Source: Pseudomonas sp. PH1b | GTDB taxonomy: Bacteria > Pseudomonadota > Gammaproteobacteria > Pseudomonadales > Pseudomonadaceae | Assembly (NCBI RefSeq): GCF_000633395.1 | Contig: NZ_AYMU01000002.1 | Span: 1-64,000, forward strand | Direction of reading: 5' to 3' | Length of the DNA: 64,000 bases | Part shown: positions 10,147 through 19,569 of the stretch, piece by piece | Layout: every line of letters begins with the position of its first letter | Position numbering within the stretch: the stretch's first letter is position 1 | Translations under genes and position numbers: made by a program | The notes under the pieces: model-generated | Seen by the model: the letters and a program-made list of their open reading frames with translations, nothing else | Database searches by the model: none | Told to the model about the DNA's origin: nothing

Positions 10147-10896
10147 ATGACCGATGCCATCGAGCTGCAACGCGAGGGCGGGCTGCTGACCCTGCGCCTG
10201 AACCGTCCCGACAAGAAAAACGCCCTGACCCGTGCCATGTACAGCCGTCTGGCAGAGGCCCTGGCCGATGCCGACGCGGACCCCGAGATCAACGCATTGC
10301 TGATCTGCGGCAGCAGTGAGTGCTTTACCGCCGGCAACGACATTGCCGACTTTGTGCAGCAACCGCCCCGGGATCTCGACAGCCCGGTGTTCCAGTTCAT
10401 GCGCAACCTGCTGGAGTGCCGCAAGCCGGTGGTGGCGGCCGTGGCTGGCGCTGCCGTGGGCATCGGCACCACCCTGCTGCTGCATTGCGACCTGGTTTAT
10501 GTCAGTCGTGATGCTCGTTTGCGCATGCCGTTCGTCAACCTTGGGTTGTGCCCGGAGTTTGGTTCAAGTCTGATCCTGCCGCGTCTTCTGGGGCAGGCCA
10601 AAGCCGCCGAACTGTTGTTGCTCGGCGAGGGATTCAGCGGCGAGCAGGCGGCGGCCTGGGGGATTGCCACGGCCGCCCTGGGCGATGGCGCGGCCACCTT
10701 GGCCAAGGCCCGGGAAGTGGCGCTGCGTTTCAGCCAGCTGGCACCCGAAGCGGTGCAGGTCAGCAAGCGCCTGATGAAGGCCGCGGATCGCCAGCAACTG
10801 CGCCAGGTGATAGAGGAAGAGGGCGCGATGTTCACCCAGCGCCTGCGCTCGCCAGAAGCGATTGCGGCCTTGTCGGGGTTTCTTGCCAAGGCCTGA
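10147..10896 (+). CDS. Enoyl-CoA hydratase/isomerase family protein
   Basis: A 249-residue crotonase-fold enzyme. The oxyanion-hole segments are visible (SSECFTAGNDI near residue 60; AVAGAAVGIGTTLLLHCDLV near residue 100). The usual catalytic glutamate of enoyl-CoA hydratases is replaced in part: the loop reads LGLCPEFGSSLILPR, which is closer to isomerase-type members. It follows the reductase gene by 28 bp with an AGATCTTC spacer, likely in the same operon. The acyl-CoA substrate cannot be assigned. Confidence 0.88.
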   Translation: MTDAIELQREGGLLTLRLNRPDKKNALTRAMYSRLAEALADADADPEINALLICGSSECFTAGNDIADFVQQPPRDLDSPVFQFMRNLLECRKPVVAAVAGAAVGIGTTLLLHCDLVYVSRDARLRMPFVNLGLCPEFGSSLILPRLLGQAKAAELLLLGEGFSGEQAAAWGIATAALGDGAATLAKAREVALRFSQLAPEAVQVSKRLMKAADRQQLRQVIEEEGAMFTQRLRSPEAIAALSGFLAKA

Positions 10897-10953
10897 TGCC
10901 GGTGTTTTCCGTCCCGCTGTCACGACACCTGCCGAGCTTGAAACCGGCATGAA

Positions 10954-10985
10954 AAAAGCCCCGGCGTTTGCACGACGGGGCTTTT
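10954..10985. terminator. Bidirectional terminator
   Basis: AAAAGCCCCG pairs with CGGGGCTTTT around a 12-nt loop. It serves both the plus-strand hydratase gene and the minus-strand pyruvate kinase gene that converge here. Confidence 0.9.
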
Positions 10986-11004
10986 GCGTTCAGCGAGCCA
11001 GCAC

Positions 11005-12456
11005 TTAGACCATCGGGTCGCCAACGTGCAGGATCTTCATGCCGTTGGTGCCGCCGGTGGTGTGGTAGCTGTCGCCCTTGGTGAGGATCACCCAGTCGCC
11101 TTTCTCGACCACGCCGCGCTTGAGCAGCTCGTCGATCGCCGCCTGGCTGACCTGCTCGGGTGGCAGGGAAGCCGGGTCGAACGGAATGGTGTAGACGCCG
11201 CGGAACATCGCCGCGCGCGCCTGGGTTTCACGGTGCGGGGAGTAGGCGTAGATCGGCACCGAGGAACGGATGCGCGACATGATCAGCGGGGTGTAGCCAC
11301 TTTCGGTCAGGGCGATGATCGCCTTCACGCCGGGGAAGTGGTTGGCGGTGTACATGGCGGCCAAAGCGATGCTCTGGTCGCAGCTTTCGAACACCTTGCC
11401 CATGCGGTGGCTGGAGGTCTTGCTGGTGGGGTGCTTTTCCGCGCCGACGCAGATCCGCGCCATGGCCTGCACTGCTTCGAGCGGGTAGGCGCCAGCGGCG
11501 CTTTCCGCCGAGAGCATCACCGCGTCGGTGTAGTCGAGCACGGCGTTGGCCACGTCGGACACTTCGGCACGGGTCGGCATCGGGTTCTGGATCATCGACT
11601 CCATCATCTGGGTCGCCACGATCACCGCCTTGTTGTGGCGACGAGCGTGGAGGATGATTTTCTTCTGGATCGCCACCAGTTCAGCGTCGCCGATTTCCAC
11701 GCCCAGGTCGCCACGGGCAACCATCACGGCGTCACTGGCGTTGATCAGGCCGTCGAGGGTTTCATCGTCGGCTACGGCTTCGGCGCGTTCGATCTTCGCC
11801 ACCAGCCAGGCAGTGCTGCCGGCTTCGTCACGCAGCTTGCGGGCATATTCCATATCGGCCGCATCGCGAGGGAAGGACACCGCCAGGTAGTCGGCTTGCA
11901 TCTCTGCTGCCAGCTTGATGTCGGCCTTGTCTTTTTCGGTCAGGGCCGGTGCCGTCAGGCCGCCGCCACGACGGTTGATGCCCTTGTGGTCCGACAGCGG
12001 GCCGCCGACGGTCACTACGCAATGCAGCTCGGTGCTGGTGGCGGTCTCCACACGCATGACCACGCGGCCGTCGTCCAGCAGCAGTTCGTCATTGACCCCG
12101 CAGTCCTTGACCAGGTCCGGGTAGTCGATGCCGACGATGTCCTGGGTGCCTGCGGTCAGCGGGTGGACGGTGGAGAAGGTGAACTTGTCACCGACCTTCA
12201 GTTCGATACGCTTGTTGGCGAACTTGGCGATGCGGATCTTCGGACCCTGCAGGTCGCCGAGGATGGCGACGAAGCGCCCGTGCTTGGCGGCCAGGTCGCG
12301 GACCAGTTGGGCGCGAGCCTTGTGCTCGTCCGGCGTGCCGTGGGAGAAGTTCAGGCGGGCAACGTCCAGGCCTGCGAGAATCAACTGTTCGAGAACTTCC
12401 GGCGAGTTACTGGCCGGGCCAAGGGTGGCAACGATTTTGGTACGACGAACGGACAT
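11005..12456 (-). CDS. pykA: Pyruvate kinase
   Basis: A 483-residue pyruvate kinase that converts phosphoenolpyruvate and ADP to pyruvate and ATP. The N-terminus RRTKIVATLGPAS, the NFSHG loop, the catalytic-lysine region VAKIERAEA with downstream MVARGDLGVEIG, and the C-terminal allosteric domain are all present. Length and sequence fit the PykA (AMP/sugar-phosphate-activated) type found in P. aeruginosa at PA4329, the same relative position. A GGAG ribosome-binding site precedes the ATG. Confidence 0.95.
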   Translation of the reverse strand: MSVRRTKIVATLGPASNSPEVLEQLILAGLDVARLNFSHGTPDEHKARAQLVRDLAAKHGRFVAILGDLQGPKIRIAKFANKRIELKVGDKFTFSTVHPLTAGTQDIVGIDYPDLVKDCGVNDELLLDDGRVVMRVETATSTELHCVVTVGGPLSDHKGINRRGGGLTAPALTEKDKADIKLAAEMQADYLAVSFPRDAADMEYARKLRDEAGSTAWLVAKIERAEAVADDETLDGLINASDAVMVARGDLGVEIGDAELVAIQKKIILHARRHNKAVIVATQMMESMIQNPMPTRAEVSDVANAVLDYTDAVMLSAESAAGAYPLEAVQAMARICVGAEKHPTSKTSSHRMGKVFESCDQSIALAAMYTANHFPGVKAIIALTESGYTPLIMSRIRSSVPIYAYSPHRETQARAAMFRGVYTIPFDPASLPPEQVSQAAIDELLKRGVVEKGDWVILTKGDSYHTTGGTNGMKILHVGDPMV

Positions 12457-12613
12457 GCACGGACTCCTGAGTTCAAGCGCAACGAGAGGCTACTATGCTC
12501 GCAAGTTGTAGTCATTGTTCGTTTGCACTACTTATTGCTTTGTTTGTTTGCCGCAACAACCTTGAAGATTTTTGCCGATGAGTCGATACACTGCACAAGA
12601 CAGGAGATACCCC

Positions 12614-12988
12614 ATGCGATTCGTACTCATTGCTGCCCTGGCCGTCAGTGTTGTCGGCTGTACCCGCTGGTCCATGAACCATCATTTGAATAACGCCTAC
12701 CGCGCCTATGACCGCGGCAACTGCGAGAGCGTGATGCTCGAATTGAGCCAGGTCGATCGTGACAGTCGCGCCCGTCGCTACATCCAGCCGGAAGTGTCGA
12801 TGCTGCGCGGGCAATGCCTGGAGCGTCAGAAACTGTTCGTCGATGCCGCGCAGACCTACCAGTTCATCATCACCGAATACCCCAGCAGCGAGTATGCCTA
12901 CCGTGCCCGAGCCCGGTTGGAGACCCTGCAGCAGCTGGGACACTTCCCGGCAAACGGTGCCGCCCAGGTTCGCCGCACGGCATTGTGA
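12614..12988 (+). CDS. Small lipoprotein with TPR-like repeats
   Basis: A 124-residue lipoprotein. The ATG at 12614 follows AGGAGA closely and starts a lipoprotein signal whose lipobox is VVGC (cysteine at about residue 17). The mature part looks like about three alpha-helical pairs of tetratricopeptide type (NAYRAYDRGNCESV; QRQKLFVDAAQTYQFII-like segments; ending YRARARLETL). The residue after the cysteine is Thr, which favours outer-membrane sorting. A scaffold role is likely, but its partner is unknown. Confidence 0.82.
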   Translation: MRFVLIAALAVSVVGCTRWSMNHHLNNAYRAYDRGNCESVMLELSQVDRDSRARRYIQPEVSMLRGQCLERQKLFVDAAQTYQFIITEYPSSEYAYRARARLETLQQLGHFPANGAAQVRRTAL

Positions 12989-13207
12989 TCGACGTTTGTC
13001 AGGGCCACTGCAGTTGTGCCCCGAGCTTGAGCTAACATTTGTACAGGTTGTTCGAACACGGCCTCGGCTTGGCCTGGGGCAGTACTGTTGAAATCCTTCT
13101 GGCGATTTTCCTCGTCCATCGAATCCGGGAGAGCGGGCCGTTACTCGGGGCCCGTTGCGAAGCACTAGTGCGGTCATGCTTAATGACCTTTTATAGCGAT
13201 ACCCAGC

Positions 13208-13567
13208 ATGTTCACGGAACGTCGGATCGAACGGCACCAATTGCCGTCTTATTTGAAAGTCTTCAACCGCTTCACTGACAGGCCGGTGGGTTTCCTCGGC
13301 AATGTGTCGGCCGACGGGCTGATGCTGATCAGCTCGTTGCCGATGCTGATTGGCGCCGAGTTCGAGCTGCGGGTCAAGACCCTCAGCGGTGACGGGCAGG
13401 TGCAACTCATCGACTTCAGCGCCCGCTGCCTGTGGTGCCATGAGGACCTCACTCCCCATCACTACGACAGTGGCTTCAGCCTGTTGCGGGCAGCGCCGGA
13501 ATTTGCCGAATGGGAACAGGCCCTGCGCCACTATTTCAGCTTCCATCCGTTGCAGACATCGGCCTGA
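13208..13567 (+). CDS. PilZ-domain cyclic di-GMP-binding protein
   Basis: A 119-residue single PilZ domain. The c-di-GMP-binding elements are visible: an Arg-rich N-terminal motif RRIERHQLP (RxxxR) and the GNVSADGLML loop (D/NxSxxG). It should bind cyclic di-GMP, perhaps made by the SadC-like enzyme encoded 4 kb away. The gene is convergent with the DUF58 gene. P. aeruginosa has a PilZ gene (PA4324, from memory) at the same position. Confidence 0.88.
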   Translation: MFTERRIERHQLPSYLKVFNRFTDRPVGFLGNVSADGLMLISSLPMLIGAEFELRVKTLSGDGQVQLIDFSARCLWCHEDLTPHHYDSGFSLLRAAPEFAEWEQALRHYFSFHPLQTSA

Positions 13568-13574
13568 GGGCCAG

Positions 13575-13603
13575 GGCAGCCGCTACAGGCTGCCGGCTTT
13601 TTT
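13575..13603 (+). terminator. Terminator of the PilZ gene
   Basis: GGCAGCC/GGCTGCC stem with a 6-nt loop, then GGC and TTTTTT. It overlaps the last codons of the convergent DUF58 gene. Confidence 0.8.
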
Positions 13604-14914
13604 CCAGTTCAGATAGCGGCTGACCAGTTCAGCACCCAGCTCCCCCGGACGGGCGTCGAGCAAGGAGACGCCGTGGGCGCTGAGGCGCTCATGAAGCTCG
13701 GCGCGGTGGTTCAGGTAATTTACCGCGGCGCTGTAGGCCAGTGCCTCGGGCAGGGTCTGCACCGGGCTCTGGCGCAACTGGTCGAGGACTTCTTCGCGCA
13801 GGCTGGCCACCAGCACCCGGTGCTGGCGACTGATGCGCTTGACCGCGGTCAGCAGCTCCTGGTCGTCTTCGTCTCGCAGGTTGGTGACCAACACCACCAG
13901 GGCCCGGCGTTTCTGCCGGGCCAGCAGCTCGTTGGCGGCAGCCTGGTAGTCGGCTGGGCGCTGGCTGGTGTCCAGGTCGTAGACGCCATTGAGCAGCACG
14001 CTGAGCTGGGCCGAGCCCTTGACCGGAGCAAGGTAGCGTGAGCGCTCGGCAGCAAAACTGCTCAAGCCCACTGCATCGCCCTGGCGCAGGGCGACGTAGC
14101 TCAACAGCAGGCAAGCGTTGAGGGCGTGGTCGAAATGCGACAGTTCACCGTCCTGGCTGCGCATGCGGCGCCCACAGTCGAGCATGAAAATGATCTGCTG
14201 GTCGCGTTCGTCCTGGTACTCCCGGGCGATGGGGGTGCGCTGGCGGGCGGTGGCCTTCCAGTCGATCTGTCGCAGGCTGTCACCCTCGCGAAACTCGCGC
14301 AGCTGGTTGAACTCCAGCCCCAGGCCCCGGCGTTGGCGCTGGCGCACTCCGAGCTGGCTGAGCCAGTTGTCCACCGCTAGCAACTGCGCTCCATAGAGTC
14401 GAGCGAAATCCGGGTAGACCCGAGTACTGCCGCCCACCGCCAGCCACCGTCTGGCACGCCACAGGCCCAGGGGGCTGGGCAGGCTGACTTCGCACCGCTC
14501 GAAATTGAAATGACCGCGTTGCAGTGGTCGCACGTTGTAGACGACTCGCGCCACCTGGCCAGGCTCCAGGCTGACCGATTGCGGCAGGTGCTCGAACACC
14601 AGGCCCTGGGGCGGATGGTCGAACAGCTGTACCTCAACTGGCTGTTGCCCGTGATGGCTGATCTCCAGTTGCACTTCGCTCCAGCGTCCCAAGGGGAGGC
14701 TGCCGGGTAGTTGCCGACGGACCTCTGGTGATTGCCGGCGCAATAGGCGCAGGGCATCCAGCAGCGCCAGCAGCAACAGCGCCAGCAACAGGCCCCAGGC
14801 GATCGAGTCCAGGCGCGGGAAGGCTTCGATCCCCAGAGCGCGCAGCGTACCCAGGAGGATGTCCAGGCCGGCCAGGGTGCCCAGCCAGATCAACAGCAGA
14901 CGAGTCGGCTTCAT
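13583..14914 (-). CDS. DUF58 (von Willebrand-like) membrane protein
   Basis: A 443-residue protein with two N-terminal membrane helices (about 5-25 and 35-60), a beta-rich segment, and the DUF58 signature LREFREGDSLRQIDWKATAR around residue 200, followed by a vWA-like fold (MLDCGRRM). The ATG at 14914 lies 13 bp past the MoxR stop; a longer in-frame extension into moxR is not credible. DUF58 proteins pair with MoxR AAA ATPases in envelope-linked chaperone systems. Here it ends the operon that starts at the RDD gene and is split by the island. Confidence 0.88.
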   Translation of the reverse strand: MKPTRLLLIWLGTLAGLDILLGTLRALGIEAFPRLDSIAWGLLLALLLLALLDALRLLRRQSPEVRRQLPGSLPLGRWSEVQLEISHHGQQPVEVQLFDHPPQGLVFEHLPQSVSLEPGQVARVVYNVRPLQRGHFNFERCEVSLPSPLGLWRARRWLAVGGSTRVYPDFARLYGAQLLAVDNWLSQLGVRQRQRRGLGLEFNQLREFREGDSLRQIDWKATARQRTPIAREYQDERDQQIIFMLDCGRRMRSQDGELSHFDHALNACLLLSYVALRQGDAVGLSSFAAERSRYLAPVKGSAQLSVLLNGVYDLDTSQRPADYQAAANELLARQKRRALVVLVTNLRDEDDQELLTAVKRISRQHRVLVASLREEVLDQLRQSPVQTLPEALAYSAAVNYLNHRAELHERLSAHGVSLLDARPGELGAELVSRYLNWKKAGSL

Positions 14915-14927
14915 CGGCGTGGACGGC

Positions 14928-16001
<1,074 letters not shown>

Positions 16002-16238
16002 AAATCAGATACTTACCTAATCTAACTATTTTGGTTTTCATGGGCAGGATGAGTGCGTGAAGGCAGACCTGCACAATTTCCATTCCATGATAGTCCCAGC
16101 TTTTTGGGCGCATGTCAGAGGAATTGTTGGCCATAATGGCCTGCTTCGGTTTGTCCGCCGATCGTTTAAGTATTTCTGGGTGGGCGTGACGGCACAATTC
16201 GAGAGTCGGGCGAACCGTCTAACATAGACGGCTTGCGA

Positions 16239-16580
16239 ATGAGTCAGACTAGGGAGGTCTCAACTTTGCGCATCAACTATCTCAGCCCTCGGGGTGTTCT
16301 GGAGGTCGAGCATGCCACCTTGCGTGAGCTCGAAGCGAAGTTACCCCGCGAATGGGGTGCCTACGCAGCATTTCGGTTGGTAACGCGAGGCTCCAAGCAG
16401 CCGCTGGATATTGATCTGCTGCTACTGACAACCAATCGAATCCTAGTGGTCGAGTTGAAGAACTGGTCCGGCGATATCTCGTATTCGTCCGGCCAGTGGC
16501 TCCATTGAGGCGATCCAATGCCCTCGCCGGTCAACACCACAGACAACAAAGCCCGCGCCTTGAGGCAGTGTTGCCGCTGA
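16239..16580 (+). pseudogene. NERD-domain (nuclease-related) gene remnant
   Basis: The reading frame encodes the start of a NERD domain: the core DIDLLLLTTNRILVVELKNW is a clear match to the family's Asp and Glu-x-Lys nuclease-like motif. A TGA interrupts it at 16506-16508, right after SGQWLH, yet the same frame continues for 23 codons (GDPMPSPVNTTDNKAR) with NERD-like sequence before a second stop at 16578-16580. The left inverted repeat follows 22 bp later and the rest of the gene is gone. A TTG at 16266 with GGGAGG upstream may be the true original start. Cause: a nonsense mutation plus truncation by the inserted unit. Confidence 0.72.
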
Positions 16581-16601
16581 CCAAAAACTGACCAACCCTC
16601 A

Positions 16602-16653
16602 GGCTCAGATTAATTGCGAGCGAGCTTGCATTCAGCCGTGCCGGCTTGCATTC
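16602..16653 (+). repeat. Left 52-bp inverted repeat of the bacteriocin unit
   Basis: Begins GGCTCAGATTAATTGCGAG and matches the reverse complement of 19570-19621 at 47 of 52 positions. A second, related copy (GCTCAAATTAATTGCGA) lies at 16665-16681. Several repeat copies at an end are typical of some insertion-sequence families such as IS21, but no transposase is present. Confidence 0.85.
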
Positions 16654-16695
16654 CATCCCCGTGTGCTCAAATTAATTGCGAATGAAATGGCCGGC

Positions 16696-16935
16696 TCAGA
16701 TCGGCAAGCCCGCCGCGAGCATTTTGTCGCGCAGATCAACGGCACGAGCCGGATCGAGCGCATTGCTGAACAACGCCTTGATCTTGCTGGGCCTGGCGTC
16801 GAACTGCTCGACCAGATCCTTGAGGCGGAAGCCGTGGCGCGTCAGGGGCGGTTCCAGGTCATACAGCTGCCGTGACAGCACTGACTCCACCAACTCCGCC
16901 GAGACCGGTTTGGGGAGGAACCCTAACCAATGTAA
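16696..16935 (-). pseudogene. C-terminal remnant of an unrecognised protein
   Basis: An open frame on the minus strand, about 80 codons after a TAG, has protein-like composition (RHGFRLKDLVEQFDARPSK, ending in MLAAGLPI) and stops 15 bp before the inner repeat copy. There is no start codon with a ribosome-binding site, so this looks like the 3' end of a gene whose 5' part was lost when the bacteriocin cassette arrived. Adjacent terminal repeats suggest that it belonged to the transposable unit. I do not recognise the family. Confidence 0.4.
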
Positions 16936-17126
16936 GCCCTACAAACACCATTCTGCGCCTGCTTCCCAAACGACCATCTGAACAGAGACCGGTGCTTCTC
17001 AGCCTCCTGACTCACCTGGCCACCGAGCCATGACTATTTGCCCCAATGGGAATTGTCGTAGCACGCCCGAATTCATCCTCTCCTGCCTTCGCGGCCCCGT
17101 CAGAAACCAGTGCTAGTGCCATTGAT

Positions 17127-17140
17127 ATGCATATATGCAT
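17127..17140. repeat. 14-bp AT-rich palindrome upstream of the bacteriocin gene
   Basis: ATGCATATATGCAT is a perfect palindrome about 180 bp before the bacteriocin start and just upstream of the candidate promoter. It could be a regulator site; no protein can be assigned. Confidence 0.4.
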
Positions 17141-17148
17141 TTAAATGC

Positions 17149-17180
17149 TTGCGCGCATATTTTGGATGGATATACAGTAT
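17149..17180 (+). promoter_or_regulatory. Candidate bacteriocin promoter with LexA-like half-site
   Basis: TTGCGC (17149-17154), a 16-bp spacer and TATACA (17171-17176) form a possible promoter. TATACAGTA overlaps the -10 and equals one half of the enterobacterial LexA box. The other half is poor (TTGG instead of CTGT), so SOS control is only a possibility. Confidence 0.35.
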
Positions 17181-17318
17181 TCCTGCCCATCCACTGCAAC
17201 GATTCGCGACCGTTTGCAGCTGGTGAGGTGCGCCATGCCGTGGAGGTGAATTGCTTTCACGCGATTCGGAAGGCCCGCCGTTGAGCGGACCAAACACTTG
17301 AGCAAGAGGAATCTGGAA

Positions 17319-19094
17319 ATGCCCGTAGAACTCGGTACAACCAATATAACTGCCCCGCCCTCGCAAGGAGGGTTTAACTTTAATATCCCTCAAAACAATG
17401 ACCCACAATGGATTACTATTCCATTGGATATGAAGATGGATATGCTGGCACAGGAAAATATTTACAATTTTATATATAAATATCAGGGCGAAATAGATGC
17501 CAAGCATGCTGCTAACATGCTCAGCATCGATACTGACATCGATAAGGCGGTAAAGGCTGAGGGCGGTTTAAATAAGCCGATGGATACAACAACTCCAGAA
17601 GAAACCGTCACCAAAGAACATGTGATCCATGTAAAGCTTTATTACAACTCAAAGACAGAAGGGGAGAGCAAGGCAAAGCAAGCGGCGTCATTGAAGGTAG
17701 GGCCTGAGATCAAAGCCAATTACGGTGTTTTTGATCTCTTTCCTAATGCTGAATATAGGAATACAGAAGCCCGAAAGCAGGGGCTGATTAACTGGGCTTC
17801 AGGTTATGAAGCCGTCCGACTTTCTCAATTCTATGCAGAAACAGCCAGACGCTTGAAGGCAAAAGCAGATGCGCTGGCTATCATTCAAGCCGAGCAAGCG
17901 CGCATTGCCGCCCAATTAGAGGCAGAACGGGTAGCAGCTGAAGCGGCGGCTAAGGCCGCTGCCGATAAAGCCGCCGCCGAGACTATTCGCGTCGCCAATA
18001 CCTTCCCAGCTCAAGGTTCGGTGGCCATCAGCCATCCGCTGTTTACAGCGGCCCGAGGAACGATCGCCATTGAAGGTGGCGCTGCGGCGCTTGCAACGGC
18101 TATCCGCTCGGCAATCGTAGGGCTTGCTGGACTCGTCGCTGGGGCCGTATCAAGCGCAGCGGTGGGTGTAATTGCCTTCTTGGCGTTTCCCCGCGAATTG
18201 GCCAATGGCGAACTGCCTGAACGCTATACCTTCAGCACGCCTCTGGCTGACCTGGCACCTGATCTTGACCTGCAGACACTGCAGCAGGCCGCCGCGACGA
18301 CGGGGACCGTCGATATCTCGATTAGGGTCAGCTCGAAAACAGCGGAAGACGGACGATCCGAGGTGTTCGCCGTCAAGACTGATGGGGTTACCGTACCATC
18401 CAGGGTACGAGTAGTCGCAGCCAGCTACAACGCTGGACAAAACGTCTATACCGCCACCACGGCAGACGTTCCGCCTCGCACGCTGACCTGGACACCCGCG
18501 GTATCCCCTGGCAACAGTTCAACCAATCTGCCGACAGAAACAGCACTACCGCCCGTTTACAATGGAGCGACGATCACCCCCGTTGAAGGACGAATCGATA
18601 CCTTCCCCGAAGTGGCCGACGCCAGCTTTGACGATTACATTATTGTCTATCCGATCGATTCAGGACTGGCGCCTATCTATGTAATGTTCCGGGATCGGCG
18701 GGAAGATCCTGGTGTTGCAACCGGTGTTGGGCAGCCTGTTTCGGGCATTTGGCTAAGTGCAGCCTCGCAAGGTGAAGGGGCACCGATTCCGTCGCAAATT
18801 GCTGATCAGCTTCGGGGGCGGGAGTTCAAGAACTGGCGTGAGTTTCGAGAGGCGTTCTGGAAAGCTGTAGCTAATGATCCTGTACTGCGAAAGCAATTCA
18901 AGACGGGTAACCTCGGTAATATTATGGCCGGTAAAGCCCCAGCACCAAGAGAAGGTGAGCAGGTTGGAGGTCGGGTTAAATATGAGTTACATCACGTGAA
19001 AGAAATCAAAGACCTTGGTGCAGTATATGACATTGATAATATTCGCATAACTACACCAAAACGCCATATTGAAATCCATAGGGATGGTAAGTGA
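17319..19094 (+). CDS. S-type pyocin/colicin-like HNH DNase bacteriocin
   Basis: A 591-residue toxin. The N-terminal part (1-130) is likely the receptor/translocation region. A long alanine-rich coiled coil covers about 165-225, and a Gly/Ala hydrophobic stretch about 240-295. An S-type pyocin domain spans about 305-470, and the C-terminal 125 residues form a colicin E9-like DNase. Catalytic residues H558, H559, N574, H583 and H587 have exactly the spacing of the E9 HNH/beta-beta-alpha-metal site. It should kill related bacteria by cutting DNA. The ATG at 17319 follows AGGA by 8 bases; the TTG at 17298 is less likely. Codon use is less GC-rich at both ends than in the chromosome, consistent with transfer. 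Confidence 0.94.
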   Translation: MPVELGTTNITAPPSQGGFNFNIPQNNDPQWITIPLDMKMDMLAQENIYNFIYKYQGEIDAKHAANMLSIDTDIDKAVKAEGGLNKPMDTTTPEETVTKEHVIHVKLYYNSKTEGESKAKQAASLKVGPEIKANYGVFDLFPNAEYRNTEARKQGLINWASGYEAVRLSQFYAETARRLKAKADALAIIQAEQARIAAQLEAERVAAEAAAKAAADKAAAETIRVANTFPAQGSVAISHPLFTAARGTIAIEGGAAALATAIRSAIVGLAGLVAGAVSSAAVGVIAFLAFPRELANGELPERYTFSTPLADLAPDLDLQTLQQAAATTGTVDISIRVSSKTAEDGRSEVFAVKTDGVTVPSRVRVVAASYNAGQNVYTATTADVPPRTLTWTPAVSPGNSSTNLPTETALPPVYNGATITPVEGRIDTFPEVADASFDDYIIVYPIDSGLAPIYVMFRDRREDPGVATGVGQPVSGIWLSAASQGEGAPIPSQIADQLRGREFKNWREFREAFWKAVANDPVLRKQFKTGNLGNIMAGKAPAPREGEQVGGRVKYELHHVKEIKDLGAVYDIDNIRITTPKRHIEIHRDGK

Positions 19095-19095
19095 A

Positions 19096-19350
19096 ATGAA
19101 AAAGACAATCTCTGATTATACGGAAGCCGAGTTCTTGGAATTTGTTAAAAAACTATTCAATGTTCAGGATACTAAAGAGGGAGATGATATAAAAAATATC
19201 CTTGAATTTAAGCGTCTATGTGAGCATCCGTCTGGATCTGATCTGGTTTATTATCCAGATGATAATAGGGAAGATAGCCCGGAGGGAGTTGTAAAGGCTG
19301 TCAAAGAATGGCGAGCAGCCAACGGTAAGCCGGGTTTCAAAACAGTGTAA
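19096..19350 (+). CDS. Bacteriocin immunity protein (colicin E9/pyocin family)
   Basis: An 84-residue acidic protein starting one base after the toxin stop codon. It carries the family hallmarks SDYTEAEFLEFV in helix I, HPSGSDLVYYP at helix III, and a C-terminal EWRAANGKPGFK. Im9-type proteins bind next to the DNase active site and block it. The variable helix II (VQDTKEGDDIKNILEF) would set specificity for this toxin. The strong AT bias matches the 3' end of the toxin gene. Confidence 0.95.
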   Translation: MKKTISDYTEAEFLEFVKKLFNVQDTKEGDDIKNILEFKRLCEHPSGSDLVYYPDDNREDSPEGVVKAVKEWRAANGKPGFKTV

Positions 19351-19360
19351 TCGCCATCAA

Positions 19361-19399
19361 AAAAACTCAGTTACCGAGGAGAGTCGGTGACTGAGTTTT
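19361..19399 (+). terminator. Terminator of the toxin-immunity operon
   Basis: AACTCAGTTACCGA pairs with TCGGTGACTGAGTT (one G-U pair) around a 6-nt loop, followed by TTTCGGTTTTT. It starts 10 bp after the immunity stop codon. Confidence 0.85.
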
Positions 19400-19494
19400 C
19401 GGTTTTTGAGGTCCTTGAATGTGTTGATAGGGCTTTGTGGGCGAATGCAAAAATGCATAATACGCATATTTATTTTGACTCCGCCATCTCGACA

Positions 19495-19518
19495 TCCATC
19501 AAACGTACGTTTGATGGA
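19495..19518. repeat. 24-bp perfect palindrome
   Basis: The half-site TCCATCAAACGT is followed directly by its exact reverse complement, with no loop. It lies between the immunity terminator and the right inverted repeat. Such a long gapless palindrome is rarely a terminator; a protein-binding or recombination site is more likely. Confidence 0.8.
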
Positions 19519-19569
19519 CGCCTGTGTGGGGGGGATTTCAGTCGTAGCTAATGTGAGCAGACCAAAATT

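Noticed and set aside
17100..17507. 135-codon minus-strand frame upstream of and into the bacteriocin gene
   Set aside because: Overlaps the toxin N-terminus; no ribosome-binding site or recognisable domain.
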